From positions 310,001 to 374,000 of the forward strand of contig NZ_LMPV01000006.1 in NCBI RefSeq assembly GCF_001423965.1: DNA of 64,000 bases, given 5' to 3'. The notes beneath the pieces are model-generated. The model did no database searches. It was given only the letters and a program-made list of their open reading frames with translations, and had not been told where the DNA came from. Below are positions 1 to 9,053 of this stretch, one piece after another (position 1 is the stretch's first letter; each line of letters begins with the position of its first letter). A program made the position numbers and the translations under genes. The DNA is from Exiguobacterium sp. Leaf196. GTDB lineage: Bacteria; Bacillota; Bacilli; Exiguobacteriales; Exiguobacteriaceae.

Positions 1-801
1 TTTCATCAACGTGACAGCCGCGTCACAGATCTTTTTACGCCCTTCTTCTGAAAGCGTGACACATGGCGCCACTTCGACGACTTTTTGGTGACGTCGTTGT
101 ACGGAACAGTCTCGTTCAAACAAATGAATGATGTTTCCATGTGCATCCCCGATAATTTGGACTTCAATATGTTTTGGTCGTTCGATTAATTTTTCAACGT
201 AAATTTCATCCGAACCGAATGCTTTTAAAGCTTCAGATTTCGCTCGTTCAATCATGTCTGGAAGCTCTTCTTCTGTCCGGACGACACGCATACCACGTCC
301 ACCACCACCAAGCGATGCTTTGACCATGAGTGGATAGCCTGCTTCTTTTGCGAACGCATACGCTTCATCAATTGATGAGATCGGACCATCTGTTCCTGGA
401 ATGACAGGAAGACCCGCTTCAATTGCAGTCGTCCGTGCCCGTACCTTATCTCCGAACTTATACAGGTGATCTTCTTGCGGCCCGATGAAGATGATTCCTT
501 CTTCGCGGCAACGTTTGGCTAGCTCAATATTCTCAGAGAGGAATCCATAACCAGGATGGATCGCATCACATTCGGCTTTTTTCGCTGTTGCGATGATATC
601 TTCAATGTCGAGGTAGGCTTCGATCGGTTTTTTTCCTTCTCCGATCCGGTACGCTTCATCGGCTTTATAACGATGAAGAGAACCCATGTCCTCTCGTGAA
701 TAAATAGCAACGGTACGAATACCGAGTTCTGTCGCTGCACGGAAAACGCGAATCGCGATCTCCCCGCGGTTTGCTACGAGAATCTTCTGGATTTTAGTCA
801 A
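1..801 (-). CDS. pyc: Pyruvate carboxylase, N-terminal biotin carboxylase part (cut by window edge)
   Basis: Pyruvate carboxylase makes oxaloacetate from pyruvate, bicarbonate and ATP to refill the citrate cycle. Only the first 267 codons lie here, all in the biotin carboxylase half; the family is normally about 1,140 residues. Reading from 801 downwards gives TKIQKILVANRGEIAIRVFRA, the PYC-type segment REDMGSLHRYKADEAYRIG, HPGYGFLSEN and the ATP-grasp glycine-rich loop KASLGGGGRGM near residue 160. The start is TTG at 801, inside the last codons of ftsW, an 8-base overlap that implies translational coupling. The ftsW-pyc pair is also found in B. subtilis. There is no stop in the frame to the window edge. 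Confidence 0.95.
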   Translation of the reverse strand, partial: MTKIQKILVANRGEIAIRVFRAATELGIRTVAIYSREDMGSLHRYKADEAYRIGEGKKPIEAYLDIEDIIATAKKAECDAIHPGYGFLSENIELAKRCREEGIIFIGPQEDHLYKFGDKVRARTTAIEAGLPVIPGTDGPISSIDEAYAFAKEAGYPLMVKASLGGGGRGMRVVRTEEELPDMIERAKSEALKAFGSDEIYVEKLIERPKHIEVQIIGDAHGNIIHLFERDCSVQRRHQKVVEVAPCVTLSEEGRKKICDAAVTLMK

Positions 802-2065
802 CTGATGCTCCCCCTTTAGTTAATGAGCTCGTGGCACTCATCGAACGTGCAGTTTGCACTTCTTTATGATAAGCCACCCGATATTTGTTTTGCATAGAAA
901 TGTTTGCCATTACACCAAGCATCGTACTCATGACGAGTAACGATGACCCACCGTAACTGATGAATGGCAAGGTGACACCTGTACCTGGAAACAGACCAGA
1001 CATGGCTGCAATATTGATACATGTCTGGATGAAAATAATACCGGAAATCCCAAGTGCGAGCATGCTCGAATAAAGTGAGACACACCGGTTAGCGATGATC
1101 GCCCCTTGAATCATCAGGTAAAACAATAGACCGAGTACGACAAGGACCCCGATGAAGCCGAGTTCTTCCGAGATGATCGACATGATGTAGTCGGTTTCAG
1201 GCTCTGGCAGATAACCATACTTTTGAAAACTATTCCCAAGACCCACTCCGAACAATCCCCCATGGGCAATCGATATGACGGAGTTGATGAGCTGATATCC
1301 CTTACCTTCTGCGTCAAGAAAGGGATTCAAACTCGCTTGAATCCGTTGCATCTGATTATCCGAAAAATTGTTCCATGCGTACAAGAAGATGATCGGAACG
1401 GTAACGACACATAACATGATGTAACCACTCGGTAATCCTACTGCAAATAAAATCATCGCCGTGATGAGTAACAGAATGAATAATCCGCCGTCATCCGGTT
1501 GCATACGAATGATGATCGCGTAAGGTGCAAGTAACACAAGCATTGGAATCAAGATCCAGTCCGAGAAACTAAGTAAAATCCGTTTTCCGGGGGACGTCGC
1601 TGGAATTTGACGATGGATGAAGTGATGGACAATCCCAATCACGCCATCCATCTTTCCTTTGTGCTTTTGATCAAAATAACTGGCAAGCCCGACGACGAGC
1701 ACGAATTTACAAAGCTCGATTGGTTGAATTAAGAAGATACCGAAGTTCAACCAGGCGCGAGCTCCGTTTAGGGGAGCCGAAAATAGTGTTGCCATCAGCA
1801 TCAACCATGTAATCGCGTACAAGAGTAAACGAATGACTGGTCCACGAAATACTTCATGATTCACTTGCGAAACTAAAAGGAACAGCACGATGGCCATCGC
1901 ATCGAACATCAACTGCTTCTCAAAGAAGGACGTATTCGCATAATCGCCACCGTTCCAAACGCTGGCACTATAGACCATGACTGTACTGATCGCCATGAGG
2001 ATGAGCATCGTAAAGAAGAGACCGTAGTCAAAAAATGCTCGTTTTTCTTTAAACTTCGCTAACAT
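794..2065 (-). CDS. ftsW: Cell division peptidoglycan polymerase FtsW
   Basis: SEDS-family membrane glycosyltransferase that polymerises lipid II at the division septum with its partner class B PBP. The 423-residue protein begins MLAKFKEKRAFFDYGLFF and has about ten hydrophobic segments. Family signatures include LLAPYAIIIRMQPDDGG, YLPEPETDYIMSIISEELGFIG and the C-terminal GTGVTLPFISYGGSSLLV. An upstream ATG in frame at 2143 would add 26 implausible residues that run through a terminator hairpin, so I use the ATG at 2065, preceded by AAAGGA. It lies downstream of ylaN and overlaps the pyc start. A second SEDS gene, rodA, is at 40905. The assignment as FtsW rather than RodA or SpoVE rests on the ylaN-ftsW-pyc order. 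Confidence 0.93.
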   Translation of the reverse strand: MLAKFKEKRAFFDYGLFFTMLILMAISTVMVYSASVWNGGDYANTSFFEKQLMFDAMAIVLFLLVSQVNHEVFRGPVIRLLLYAITWLMLMATLFSAPLNGARAWLNFGIFLIQPIELCKFVLVVGLASYFDQKHKGKMDGVIGIVHHFIHRQIPATSPGKRILLSFSDWILIPMLVLLAPYAIIIRMQPDDGGLFILLLITAMILFAVGLPSGYIMLCVVTVPIIFLYAWNNFSDNQMQRIQASLNPFLDAEGKGYQLINSVISIAHGGLFGVGLGNSFQKYGYLPEPETDYIMSIISEELGFIGVLVVLGLLFYLMIQGAIIANRCVSLYSSMLALGISGIIFIQTCINIAAMSGLFPGTGVTLPFISYGGSSLLVMSTMLGVMANISMQNKYRVAYHKEVQTARSMSATSSLTKGGASVD

Positions 2066-2090
2066 ATGTACACGTCCTTTTTTTCGTTTT

Positions 2091-2127
2091 CTAAAAAAAA
2101 ATACCCAAACGCCGCATTTCACGTTTG
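2091..2127 (-). terminator. Intrinsic terminator between ylaN and ftsW
   Basis: Minus-strand stem CAAACG/CGTTTG (2122-2127 with 2106-2111) is followed by GGTA and a run of nine T. The six-pair stem is short, so it may leak. It begins about 10 bases after the ylaN stop, which suggests that ftsW-pyc is only partly co-transcribed with ylaN. Confidence 0.6.
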
Positions 2128-2136
2128 AGTAGAAAA

Positions 2137-2415
2137 TCAGCACGTCTCCGCATCATGTAAATCAGATAATTGCTGTTCAAGTGATTCGAGCAACTGTTTC
2201 CCTTCACCCGCATCAATCAGTTCAAGACGTACCGCAAAATCAATCTGACGGGACAATCCGAACATTTGTGTATCCAATACTTCCTCGTAAAGAGGACATT
2301 GTGGCATCGTTAAATTCGCAAGCTGGACCTCGATCAACCGGCGGATTTTTTGTGCATCCGCTTCTAGTAGCTCAAGAGCGCGCTGGCGATGAACTGTCTC
2401 GATTTCAGTTGACAA
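2137..2415 (-). CDS. ylaN: YlaN family protein (DUF1507)
   Basis: Small soluble protein of 92 residues, entirely helical in character, matching the Firmicute YlaN family in length and in the pattern [20 protein letters not shown]...[14 protein letters not shown]. Family members have been linked to iron homeostasis through Fur and iron binding in B. subtilis and Staphylococcus aureus; that is prior knowledge, not something visible here. The start is TTG at 2415, with GGAGG seven bases upstream. It precedes ftsW, as in B. subtilis, but a terminator-like hairpin separates the two. Confidence 0.9.
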   Translation of the reverse strand: MSTEIETVHRQRALELLEADAQKIRRLIEVQLANLTMPQCPLYEEVLDTQMFGLSRQIDFAVRLELIDAGEGKQLLESLEQQLSDLHDAETC

Positions 2416-2538
2416 TCCAATCCCTCCTCATCAAATGACGCGTTCCTGTTATAGCTAAACTTTACCTTACTTTCGCCAACAATTCAACGTTTCGGTATAA
2501 TGGATTTGTTGGACTTACACATTTAGGGGGTATAACAA

Positions 2539-3000
2539 ATGATTTTTCCGATTAACGGTAAAGTACGGCACCAGTTGACGATTGATCCGACAGTTTGGAT
2601 CTTTGATGAACGAAAGGTTGCGATCGAGAAGATTGGCCAACCAGCAGATACGAGCGAACAAGAGGCGTACTACGCGAAAATGGGGGCAGCGTGGGATAAA
2701 GGCATCATGGAAGGCAGTCGTACGGATCATAATCGTCCGATGACACGCGCTGAAAAAGAAGCCGCGCTTCAAGGGTCATTCGCCATGGCGCTCGCACCGT
2801 TCATCCGGAATGCTGAACTCTTACCGGAAGCGACCGCTATTCGTTTCGAAGGTGAAGAAACGGTCGAACTTCCACTTGAGCAACTCGACGAAGTGTACCT
2901 GCAGTTCTCACAAGACGGCAAAGTGTTAGCAGATGGACCCGTTCACCTCTTGCACGGACAACGGATCGTCAAATCTGTTCACACGGTTACCGTCATATAA
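2539..3000 (+). CDS. Conserved hypothetical protein, yla-cluster
   Basis: A 153-residue acidic soluble protein beginning MIFPINGKVRHQLTIDPTVWIFDERKV. Bacillales have a similar family with an N-terminal ITLDPxVWIFDDRK motif, sometimes labelled peptidyl-prolyl isomerase in databases; I do not see PPIase catalytic features and would not assert that activity. No signal peptide or membrane segment. AGGGGG lies eight bases before the ATG, and a TATAAT hexamer at 2496-2501 is a likely -10. It is divergent from ylaN and convergent with the PhoH gene, ending in a strong shared terminator. It could correspond to one of the ylaL/ylaM-position genes of B. subtilis. Confidence 0.75.
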   Translation: MIFPINGKVRHQLTIDPTVWIFDERKVAIEKIGQPADTSEQEAYYAKMGAAWDKGIMEGSRTDHNRPMTRAEKEAALQGSFAMALAPFIRNAELLPEATAIRFEGEETVELPLEQLDEVYLQFSQDGKVLADGPVHLLHGQRIVKSVHTVTVI

Positions 3001-3002
3001 GG

Positions 3003-3040
3003 AAAACGTGGTGCGCCTGAATAGACGCACCACGTTTTTT
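3003..3040 (+). terminator. Strong bidirectional terminator
   Basis: Thirteen-pair stem (3003-3015 with 3026-3038) with CGTGGTGCG core and a T6 run on the plus strand; the minus strand also ends in TTTT. It closes both the 2539 gene and the convergent PhoH gene. Confidence 0.9.
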
Positions 3041-4355
3041 ATAATAAGTCGGCTGCGAGGCGCGCCAGATTCGAGCGTTCCCCTTTGACGAGTTTGACGT
3101 GTCCCGTCATTTTCTCATTTTTAAGGCGTTCTACGGCGTAGGATAAACCGTTCGAATATTCATCTAAATACGGGTGATCGATCTGTTGCGGATCACCCAC
3201 TAACACGATTTTTGAGTTTTCACCGACACGTGTTAAAATCGTCTTGACTTCGTGTTTCGTCAAATTCTGCGCTTCATCGATGATGATGAATTGCCCCGGC
3301 ATGCTCCGTCCTCGAATATATGTCAACGCTTCCAGTTGAATCGTCTTCATTCCCGCGAGAATGTTACCAAGTTCGTCTCCTGATCCCGTATTAAAGAGAT
3401 GTTCGAGGTTATCGTAGATCGGTTGCATCCACGGACGAAGCTTTTCCTCCATCTCACCTGGCAAGTAGCCAATATCATTTCCCATCGGCACGACTGGACG
3501 AGCAACGACAAGTTTTTTATATTTATGCTCGTCTTCTACTTGCAGGAGCCCCGCAGCGAGTGCAAGTAATGTCTTTCCGGTACCTGCCTTCCCAACGAGT
3601 GTAACGAGCGGTACATCGTCTCGAAGTAATAACTCAAACGCCATCCGTTGTTGAACGTTTCGGGGAATAACACCCCAGACTTGATCGACATCGATCGAAA
3701 GTGCCCGGATGATCGGCAAATTCTGATCAACGATAGCAATGGCAGAGGCTTTTGACATGTTACTTTTTAGAATGATGAATTCATTCGGTTGCACTTTTTC
3801 CGGCAATACATCAACTGAAAGTCGTTTATCCTGATAGAAAGCATCGATATATTCCTGATCGACGGTCACTTCGATGAATCCTGTATAAAGACCAGTCAAG
3901 TCAGCGATATGATCCGTCATATAGTCCTCAGCGACTAATCCATACGCATCCGCTTTAACGCGGACTAAGATATCTTTTGAGACGAGAATGACATCTCGTG
4001 GCGTCGCTTCAGTTTGTTGTTCACGATGAATCGACCATGCGAGCTCGATAATCTTATTATCGTTCGATTCATGGATAAACGGCGAGCCCTCGTAAATGGA
4101 GTCACCGATATCGACGCGAAGAATGCCACCGTTACCAAGCGGAACTCCCGCATGAAGCTGACCGGTTTCCCGCAATTGGTCTAAAATGCGAGCTGTTTCT
4201 CGTGCGTTGCGCCCCACCTCATCCATGTTGCGTTTTTTTCCATCCAGTTCTTCTAGTACGATCGCTGGTATGACGACATCATGCTCTTGAAACTGAAAGA
4301 GAGAAAGTGGATCGTGAAGCATGACATTGGTATCAAGTACGTATATTTTTTTCAT
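3039..4355 (-). CDS. PIN-PhoH family ATPase (YlaK-like)
   Basis: Fusion of an N-terminal PIN nuclease domain (MKKIYVLDTNVMLHDP with acidic residues at D8 and E34-E35) and a C-terminal PhoH/RecD-like P-loop ATPase. Walker A is GKAGTGKT around residue 256, and the Walker B-like segment is FIIIDEAQNLT. At 438 residues it has the usual PhoH2 length. PhoH2 proteins are described as RNA helicase/ribonucleases in mycobacteria; activity here is inference. B. subtilis has the orthologue ylaK in the same cluster. A ribosome site (AGGGGCGAACG) precedes the ATG. The gene ends inside the shared terminator and stands 40 bases downstream of the split-barrel gene, so the two may form an operon. Confidence 0.9.
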   Translation of the reverse strand: MKKIYVLDTNVMLHDPLSLFQFQEHDVVIPAIVLEELDGKKRNMDEVGRNARETARILDQLRETGQLHAGVPLGNGGILRVDIGDSIYEGSPFIHESNDNKIIELAWSIHREQQTEATPRDVILVSKDILVRVKADAYGLVAEDYMTDHIADLTGLYTGFIEVTVDQEYIDAFYQDKRLSVDVLPEKVQPNEFIILKSNMSKASAIAIVDQNLPIIRALSIDVDQVWGVIPRNVQQRMAFELLLRDDVPLVTLVGKAGTGKTLLALAAGLLQVEDEHKYKKLVVARPVVPMGNDIGYLPGEMEEKLRPWMQPIYDNLEHLFNTGSGDELGNILAGMKTIQLEALTYIRGRSMPGQFIIIDEAQNLTKHEVKTILTRVGENSKIVLVGDPQQIDHPYLDEYSNGLSYAVERLKNEKMTGHVKLVKGERSNLARLAADLL

Positions 4356-4395
4356 TCCATCGTTCGCCCCTTTAGAGTCGAGTTTGTGATGAATG

Positions 4396-4848
4396 TTACG
4401 CTTTTAGGATGCGATGAACAAGTTGATCCAACCGTTCAGCTGCCTGTTCATCGTATGTTTTTTCAATGGTCGGTCGTTGTGTGACAGCTGCTCCGTAAAA
4501 TAAGATGTCACGTACCTCTTCGACGCGCCCCTCATAAAAAGAGAGCGAAAGTGGAAGTGGTTCTTGCGGCGTAAACGACTTGACGTCCGTACACGTTAAG
4601 CTGTGTGTCGACTGCTCTGCAAAGAATATCAAGGTGAAAACCGGATGTTCTCGTAACGTTTTGACGAGATGAGAATCTGCTTCGATCGCAAAACGAACCG
4701 TTTGTGAATCCTTCGCATATACCCAACTAATTGCATGTGTGATCGGCCAATGTTTGGATTGATCATGCGTGATCAAAAAAACAAGTGGTAATTGTGATAA
4801 CGCATCTAGTTGATGTGAGCTGAGATTTTGCTCTACTTTATTTGCCAT
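4396..4848 (-). CDS. Pyridoxamine 5'-phosphate oxidase-like split-barrel protein
   Basis: A 150-residue protein with the fold pattern of FMN-binding split barrels: LPLVFLITHDQSKHWPITHAISWVYA, then VRFAIEADSHLVKTLREHPVFTLIFF, then a YEGRVEEVRDI strand. The second segment resembles the general-stress/PNPOx-like subgroup in which a defined substrate is rarely known. No secretion signal. AGGAGGTGATGTC precedes the ATG. It is upstream of the PhoH gene on the same strand and divergent from ylaI. A flavin or haem ligand cannot be judged from sequence alone. Confidence 0.7.
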   Translation of the reverse strand: MANKVEQNLSSHQLDALSQLPLVFLITHDQSKHWPITHAISWVYAKDSQTVRFAIEADSHLVKTLREHPVFTLIFFAEQSTHSLTCTDVKSFTPQEPLPLSLSFYEGRVEEVRDILFYGAAVTQRPTIEKTYDEQAAERLDQLVHRILKA

Positions 4849-4965
4849 GACATCACCTCCTCTATGACTTAGTGATGATATTTCGAGACATACTTCTCGA
4901 TTCCCTTTTTTACATCTGAATAATCTTCTAATATGATATACTAAGAAAAAAAGGGAGGACCCGAC

Positions 4966-5169
4966 ATGCGAGTGAAATGTACGATTTGCGATAAGCGTGA
5001 GACGATTGATGATTGGTCCTTCACAGCGAAGCGATTACGCAATAAACCAGTTCGTGTCCATCTATGTGATGAGTGTCGATCTCGTGTAGAAGAACGGACA
5101 CTCGAACGCCATGCCTCTGGACAATTTCATTTATACCCTACTTGGGAAACAAAACGAAAACACTGGTAA
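4966..5169 (+). CDS. ylaI: YlaI family zinc-ribbon protein (DUF2197)
   Basis: 67-residue protein with two cysteine pairs, CTICDK near residue 6 and CDECRSR near residue 36, typical of a small zinc ribbon. It matches the Bacillus YlaI family (MRVKC.ICDK...AKRLRN...ERH). Role unknown. The ATG follows GGGAGGACCCGAC; an extended -10 TGATATACT lies at 4933-4941. It is a single-gene unit closed by its own hairpin, within the conserved yla neighbourhood. Confidence 0.88.
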   Translation: MRVKCTICDKRETIDDWSFTAKRLRNKPVRVHLCDECRSRVEERTLERHASGQFHLYPTWETKRKHW

Positions 5170-5171
5170 AT

Positions 5172-5213
5172 AAAAGGTCTGCAGGAAATTTCCCTGGCAG
5201 ACCTTTTATTTTT
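5172..5213 (+). terminator. Terminator of ylaI
   Basis: Stem AAAAGGTCTGC (5172-5182) with GCAGACCTTTT (5197-5207), extended by AGG/CCT in the loop, followed by ATTTTT. It also abuts the stop codon of the convergent sugar dehydrogenase gene. Confidence 0.85.
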
Positions 5214-6307
5214 CACCGTTTGATTCGAACCAATCGATCATCCTCGGTCGACGGATTCCCTCTACCATCTGTATTGTTCGTAATATAATAAATTGACGTC
5301 TCATCAATCCACACATCGCGAATCCGCCCTTGATTTTCGACAATCGTTTTGACCTGTTTCGTCTTTAGATCAATCGCTTGTAATCGTTGACCTACAAGTG
5401 TTGCAAAATACAACGTATCATCCGCTTCTGCAATCCCACTTGGTGCAACGGATCGCTCTCCTACTTCGTACCACGGTGTCACAAGTCCTTTTGCTTGTTC
5501 TTTCCCTTCAATCGTCGGCCATCCATAGTTTTTTTGTTCAATTCGATTAATTTCATCGTGTCCACTTTGACCATGCTCACTTGCATACAGTTGGTCATCG
5601 ACAAAAACAAGCCCTTGTGGATTTCGGTGACCAAGACTATAGACATAGCCTTTTTGATTCCCCTTGAACGGTTTTCCTTCAGGTGTGATGCGTAAAATTT
5701 TTCCTGCAAGTGAATCGATGTCTTGCGCCAGTTCAGGATTTGCTGCGTCTCCTGCTGTGACGTAGAGTGCACCTTCTGGTCCCCACTCAAGTCGTCCTCC
5801 GTTGTGAATCGTCGCTCCCGGAATATCGTCGAGTAACACACGCTCTTCGACCCACTGATTGCCTTCCTCTTTGATTGCAATGACACGATTGGTCACTTGA
5901 TTTTGTTTTGCATACGTATGATAGACGTATGCCGTCTTATTGTTCTTAAAATCAGGGTCAAGTACCATACCGAGTAATCCACTTTCTCCTTCAGCAATTA
6001 CATCTTTCTTCAGTTGCAAGCGCATCCTCTCATAATCACCTTGTTTTCCTTTGACAATTGTTCCTTCGCGCTCTGTAATATAAAAAGTCTCTCCTTCGCG
6101 AACGATATTCCATGGGGCGTTTAGCTCTTTAAATACGACTCCTTCTTTCGTTTGTGATGATTGCGTATCTTCTTGATTACCTGAATCCTGTTGATTGTTT
6201 TTTTGTGTCTTCTGATTGGTTTCCTTTGTTGACGATTCTTCTGACGTTTGTGTACAGCCGATCAGAATACCCGCTAACAGCAGGGGTATGACATACCTTA
6301 TTTTCAT
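5213..6307 (-). CDS. PQQ-type glucose/sorbosone dehydrogenase-like lipoprotein
   Basis: 364-residue secreted lipoprotein. MKIRYVIPLLLAGILIGC is a signal peptide with lipobox LIGC (Cys18), followed by a low-complexity Ser/Gln/Asn/Lys linker to about residue 55. The body is the six-bladed propeller of soluble sugar dehydrogenases: LNAPWNIVREGETFYITEREG, GLLGMVLDPDF, GGRLEWGPEGALYVTAGDAAN, YSLGHRNPQGL and YASEHGQSGHDEINRI, the last two being strong family motifs. Such enzymes use PQQ, but many Firmicute members have unproven substrates. The longer frame from 6433 adds 42 residues before the signal peptide; the start at 6307 follows AGGGGGGAGAAAACA and is preferred. It is separated from ylaH by a terminator. 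Confidence 0.88.
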   Translation of the reverse strand: MKIRYVIPLLLAGILIGCTQTSEESSTKETNQKTQKNNQQDSGNQEDTQSSQTKEGVVFKELNAPWNIVREGETFYITEREGTIVKGKQGDYERMRLQLKKDVIAEGESGLLGMVLDPDFKNNKTAYVYHTYAKQNQVTNRVIAIKEEGNQWVEERVLLDDIPGATIHNGGRLEWGPEGALYVTAGDAANPELAQDIDSLAGKILRITPEGKPFKGNQKGYVYSLGHRNPQGLVFVDDQLYASEHGQSGHDEINRIEQKNYGWPTIEGKEQAKGLVTPWYEVGERSVAPSGIAEADDTLYFATLVGQRLQAIDLKTKQVKTIVENQGRIRDVWIDETSIYYITNNTDGRGNPSTEDDRLVRIKR

Positions 6308-6373
6308 TGTTTTCTCCCCCCTTTTAGTATCCCTGTTCCCGCTACGCTTTAAATCATGCATCTGAATTAGCAC

Positions 6374-6410
6374 AAAAAAAGAACGAACCTCCGAAGAGAT
6401 TCGTTCTTTT
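6374..6410 (-). terminator. Terminator of the typA-ylaH unit
   Basis: Nine-pair stem AAGAACGAA/TTCGTTCTT (6382-6390 with 6400-6408) followed on the minus strand by a T-run. It sits just downstream of ylaH and upstream of the lipoprotein gene. Confidence 0.85.
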
Positions 6411-6429
6411 GATTCATGACATGCTTCCG

Positions 6430-6783
6430 TCAAGAAGCTGTCCGTTCACGTTCACGCTTGACCATCCACATCCGGAAGCGATAAATACCAAGTACGAAGA
6501 CCATCGCTAAGAGTACTTCAGGAATCGGCCATGTCCAGAAGACAAGCGTCAATGCTGCCGAGAAGACGGCGAGCAAGAGATAGACGATCAGTGATTTCCA
6601 CCATGCTAGTTCCTTAGCAAATCCTAACTTAAAGACGACAAGCGTCAAGATGACGACGGTGATCATTAAAGGATAAAATCCCGCTTCGATGTTATTCGGA
6701 TCACTTCCGATACCGAGAAGTTTCGCGATGAACGGAATATCGTATTTCGAGAAATCAGAAGCAACGGCAGCTTGTGCATTCAT
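6430..6783 (-). CDS. ylaH: YlaH-like membrane protein
   Basis: 117-residue integral membrane protein with three hydrophobic segments (about residues 35-53, 62-82 and 86-104) and a positively charged tail (MVKRERERTAS). It matches the YlaH-like family found next to typA across Bacillales. Function unknown. GGGGGACTGGCA precedes the ATG, and the gene begins 26 bases after typA on the same strand, so co-transcription is likely. Confidence 0.85.
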   Translation of the reverse strand: MNAQAAVASDFSKYDIPFIAKLLGIGSDPNNIEAGFYPLMITVVILTLVVFKLGFAKELAWWKSLIVYLLLAVFSAALTLVFWTWPIPEVLLAMVFVLGIYRFRMWMVKRERERTAS

Positions 6784-6809
6784 TGCCAGTCCCCCTATTC
6801 GTTCAAGAC

Positions 6810-8657
6810 TTAATCTTTACCTAGACGACGACGTTTTTCTTGCTTTTCACGTTCGTTCTTGTTCAAGACTTGTTTACGGAGACGAACCGATTGTGGTGTG
6901 ATTTCACAGTACTCATCTTCGTTCAAGAATGTCAACGACTCTTCAAGTGAGAAGACACGTGGACGTTTAAGAACGTTCGTTGAGTCTTTTGCAGATGCAC
7001 GCATGTTCGTTAATTGTTTTGCTTTAACGACGTTGACAGCGAGATCGACATCACGGTTACATTCGCCGATGATCATACCTTCGTATACTTCAATACCTGG
7101 CTCGATGAAGATCGTTCCGCGGTCTTCAAGAGCTGAGATCGCGTAAGCAGTTGCTTTACCTGTTTCGATTGAGACCATAACACCGCTACGACGTCCACCG
7201 ATGTCCGCTTGGATGAACGGACGGTATTCTTCGAATGTGTGGTTCATGATTCCGTATCCACGTGTAGCAGAAAGGAATTCGTTACGGTAACCGATCAAAC
7301 CACGTGAAGGAACGATGAATTCCATCTTCGTTTGACCGTTGTCCATTGTTTGCATGTTCGTCAATTCACCTTTACGGAGACCGATCGATTCCATGACAGA
7401 ACCTGTGTACTCTTCTGGTGTATCGATGACGACGCGTTCGAATGGCTCGACTTTGACGCCTTCTTCTTCTTTGATGATTACTTGCGGTTTCGATACTTGA
7501 ATTTCGTATCCTTCACGGCGCATGTTTTCGATCAAGATCCCGAGGTGAAGTTCCCCACGACCAGAAACGATCCAGCGGTCCGGTGAGTCTGTGTTTTCGA
7601 TGCGAAGTGAAACGTCTGTTTCGAGTTCTTTTTCAAGACGCTCTTCGATTTTACGTGAAGTAACGAGATCCCCTTCACGACCAGCGAATGGCGAGTTGTT
7701 GACGATGAATGTCATTTGAAGCGTTGGCTCATCGATACGTAATAATGGGAGTGGATCAACGTGTGAAGTTGGGCAAACTGTTTCACCGACGTTGATGTCT
7801 TCCATACCAGCGATCGCAATCAAGTCTCCTGCTTTTGCAGTTTCGATTTCGACACGTTTTAGACCGAAGTAACCGAACAACTTCGTGACACGGAAGTTCT
7901 TCGTTGAACCGTCAAGTTTTGAAAGTGAAACGCTATCGCCAACTTTGATTTCGCCACGGAAGACACGACCAACACCGATCCGTCCGAGGTAGTTATCATA
8001 GTCAAGCATCGTAACTTGGAACTGAAGTGGCTCCATTGTGTTATCGACAGGTGCTGGTGTATGCTCAAGAATTAAATCAAGAACGTTCGTGATTGTATCT
8101 TCTTGTTTATCTAATTCAGGTTCGAATGAACTTGAGCCGTTGACTGCCGATGCATAAACGACTGGGAATTCGAGTTGATCTTCGTCAGCTCCGAGGTCGA
8201 TCAAGAGATCCACGACTTCGTCGACGACTTCAAGAGGACGGACCATCGGTTTGTCGATTTTGTTGACGACGACAATTGGTTGAAGTCCTTGCTCGAGTGC
8301 TTTTTTCAAAACGAAACGTGTTTGTGGCATACAGCCTTCACGTGCATCGACAACGAGGATGACGCCATCCACCATACGCATGATTCGCTCAACTTCTCCA
8401 CCGAAATCGGCGTGTCCTGGCGTATCAACGATATTGATGCGTGTGTTTTTGTAGTCGATTGCAGTGTTTTTCGCAAGAATCGTGATTCCACGTTCCCGCT
8501 CGATGTCATTTGAGTCCATTGCGCGTTCTTCGACTTGTTCGTTCGTACGGAACGTACCAGACTGTTTTAAAAGCTCATCGACTAATGTTGTTTTACCATG
8601 GTCAACGTGAGCGATGATCGCAACGTTGCGTAAATCATTTCGTACTAATGTTGTCAT
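6810..8657 (-). CDS. typA: Ribosome-associated GTPase TypA/BipA
   Basis: Translational GTPase of the EF-G family that binds the 70S ribosome and supports 50S assembly and stress or cold growth. The 615-residue protein shows G1 AHVDHGKT near residue 16, the switch [24 protein letters not shown] (G4), and the BipA-specific C-terminal region ([43 protein letters not shown]). The frame could start eight codons earlier, but [11 protein letters not shown] at 8657 is preceded by AGAGGTACACACCT and matches the family start. It heads a unit with ylaH. Confidence 0.97.
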   Translation of the reverse strand: MTTLVRNDLRNVAIIAHVDHGKTTLVDELLKQSGTFRTNEQVEERAMDSNDIERERGITILAKNTAIDYKNTRINIVDTPGHADFGGEVERIMRMVDGVILVVDAREGCMPQTRFVLKKALEQGLQPIVVVNKIDKPMVRPLEVVDEVVDLLIDLGADEDQLEFPVVYASAVNGSSSFEPELDKQEDTITNVLDLILEHTPAPVDNTMEPLQFQVTMLDYDNYLGRIGVGRVFRGEIKVGDSVSLSKLDGSTKNFRVTKLFGYFGLKRVEIETAKAGDLIAIAGMEDINVGETVCPTSHVDPLPLLRIDEPTLQMTFIVNNSPFAGREGDLVTSRKIEERLEKELETDVSLRIENTDSPDRWIVSGRGELHLGILIENMRREGYEIQVSKPQVIIKEEEGVKVEPFERVVIDTPEEYTGSVMESIGLRKGELTNMQTMDNGQTKMEFIVPSRGLIGYRNEFLSATRGYGIMNHTFEEYRPFIQADIGGRRSGVMVSIETGKATAYAISALEDRGTIFIEPGIEVYEGMIIGECNRDVDLAVNVVKAKQLTNMRASAKDSTNVLKRPRVFSLEESLTFLNEDEYCEITPQSVRLRKQVLNKNEREKQEKRRRLGKD

Positions 8658-8841
8658 AGGTGTGTACCTCTTTCTATTCATTTAAATAAATCTTATCATA
8701 CTTTCGGTCAACTTTAAGAGTATAGCACAGGTAGAGTCCTAATTGGCAATGACTAAGATTCGACATCATCTCGAAAGCCTTTTCATTATTCTTCATTCAC
8801 GCTACACTGTTAACGTACTCACGGGTAGAGGGGGAAAAAAC

Positions 8842-9012
8842 ATGCGTCTACTATTTTTGTTACTTGCCATGCTTGCAGTAGGATCCATGGCAGGCATCGG
8901 CATTTTCATCGCGGAACAAAACGTACCGATGACGATCGCCTCTGTCGTCTTGATGATAGTTGCGATGGGTGCCGGATTCGTTTTAAAGGCACGTTTGCGC
9001 AAACAAACATGA
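8842..9012 (+). CDS. ylaF: YlaF family small membrane protein (DUF5325)
   Basis: 56-residue protein made of two transmembrane helices (MRLLFLLLAMLAVGSMAGIG and MTIASVVLMIVAMGAGFVL) and a basic tail KARLRKQT. It matches the small YlaF proteins found divergent from typA in Bacillus. I use the ATG at 8842, preceded by AGAGGGGGAAAAAAC, rather than the longer frame from 8743. Function unknown. Confidence 0.82.
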   Translation: MRLLFLLLAMLAVGSMAGIGIFIAEQNVPMTIASVVLMIVAMGAGFVLKARLRKQT

Positions 9013-9018
9013 CTGAGA

Positions 9019-9053
9019 AGGTTCCTTTCGTTTAAAACGAAAGGACCTTTTTT
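9019..9053 (+). terminator. Terminator of ylaF
   Basis: Stem around CCTTTCGTT/AACGAAAGG (9023-9046) with flanking GG/CC pairs, followed by T6 on the plus strand. Confidence 0.88.

Noticed and set aside
2515-2772. 85-residue minus-strand frame opposite the 2539 gene
   Set aside because: Overlaps a gene with a clear start, ribosome site and terminator.
8175-8513. 112-residue plus-strand frame opposite typA
   Set aside because: Lies wholly inside the typA coding sequence in the opposite strand; the Asp/Phe/Val/Cys-rich composition is that of an antisense shadow.
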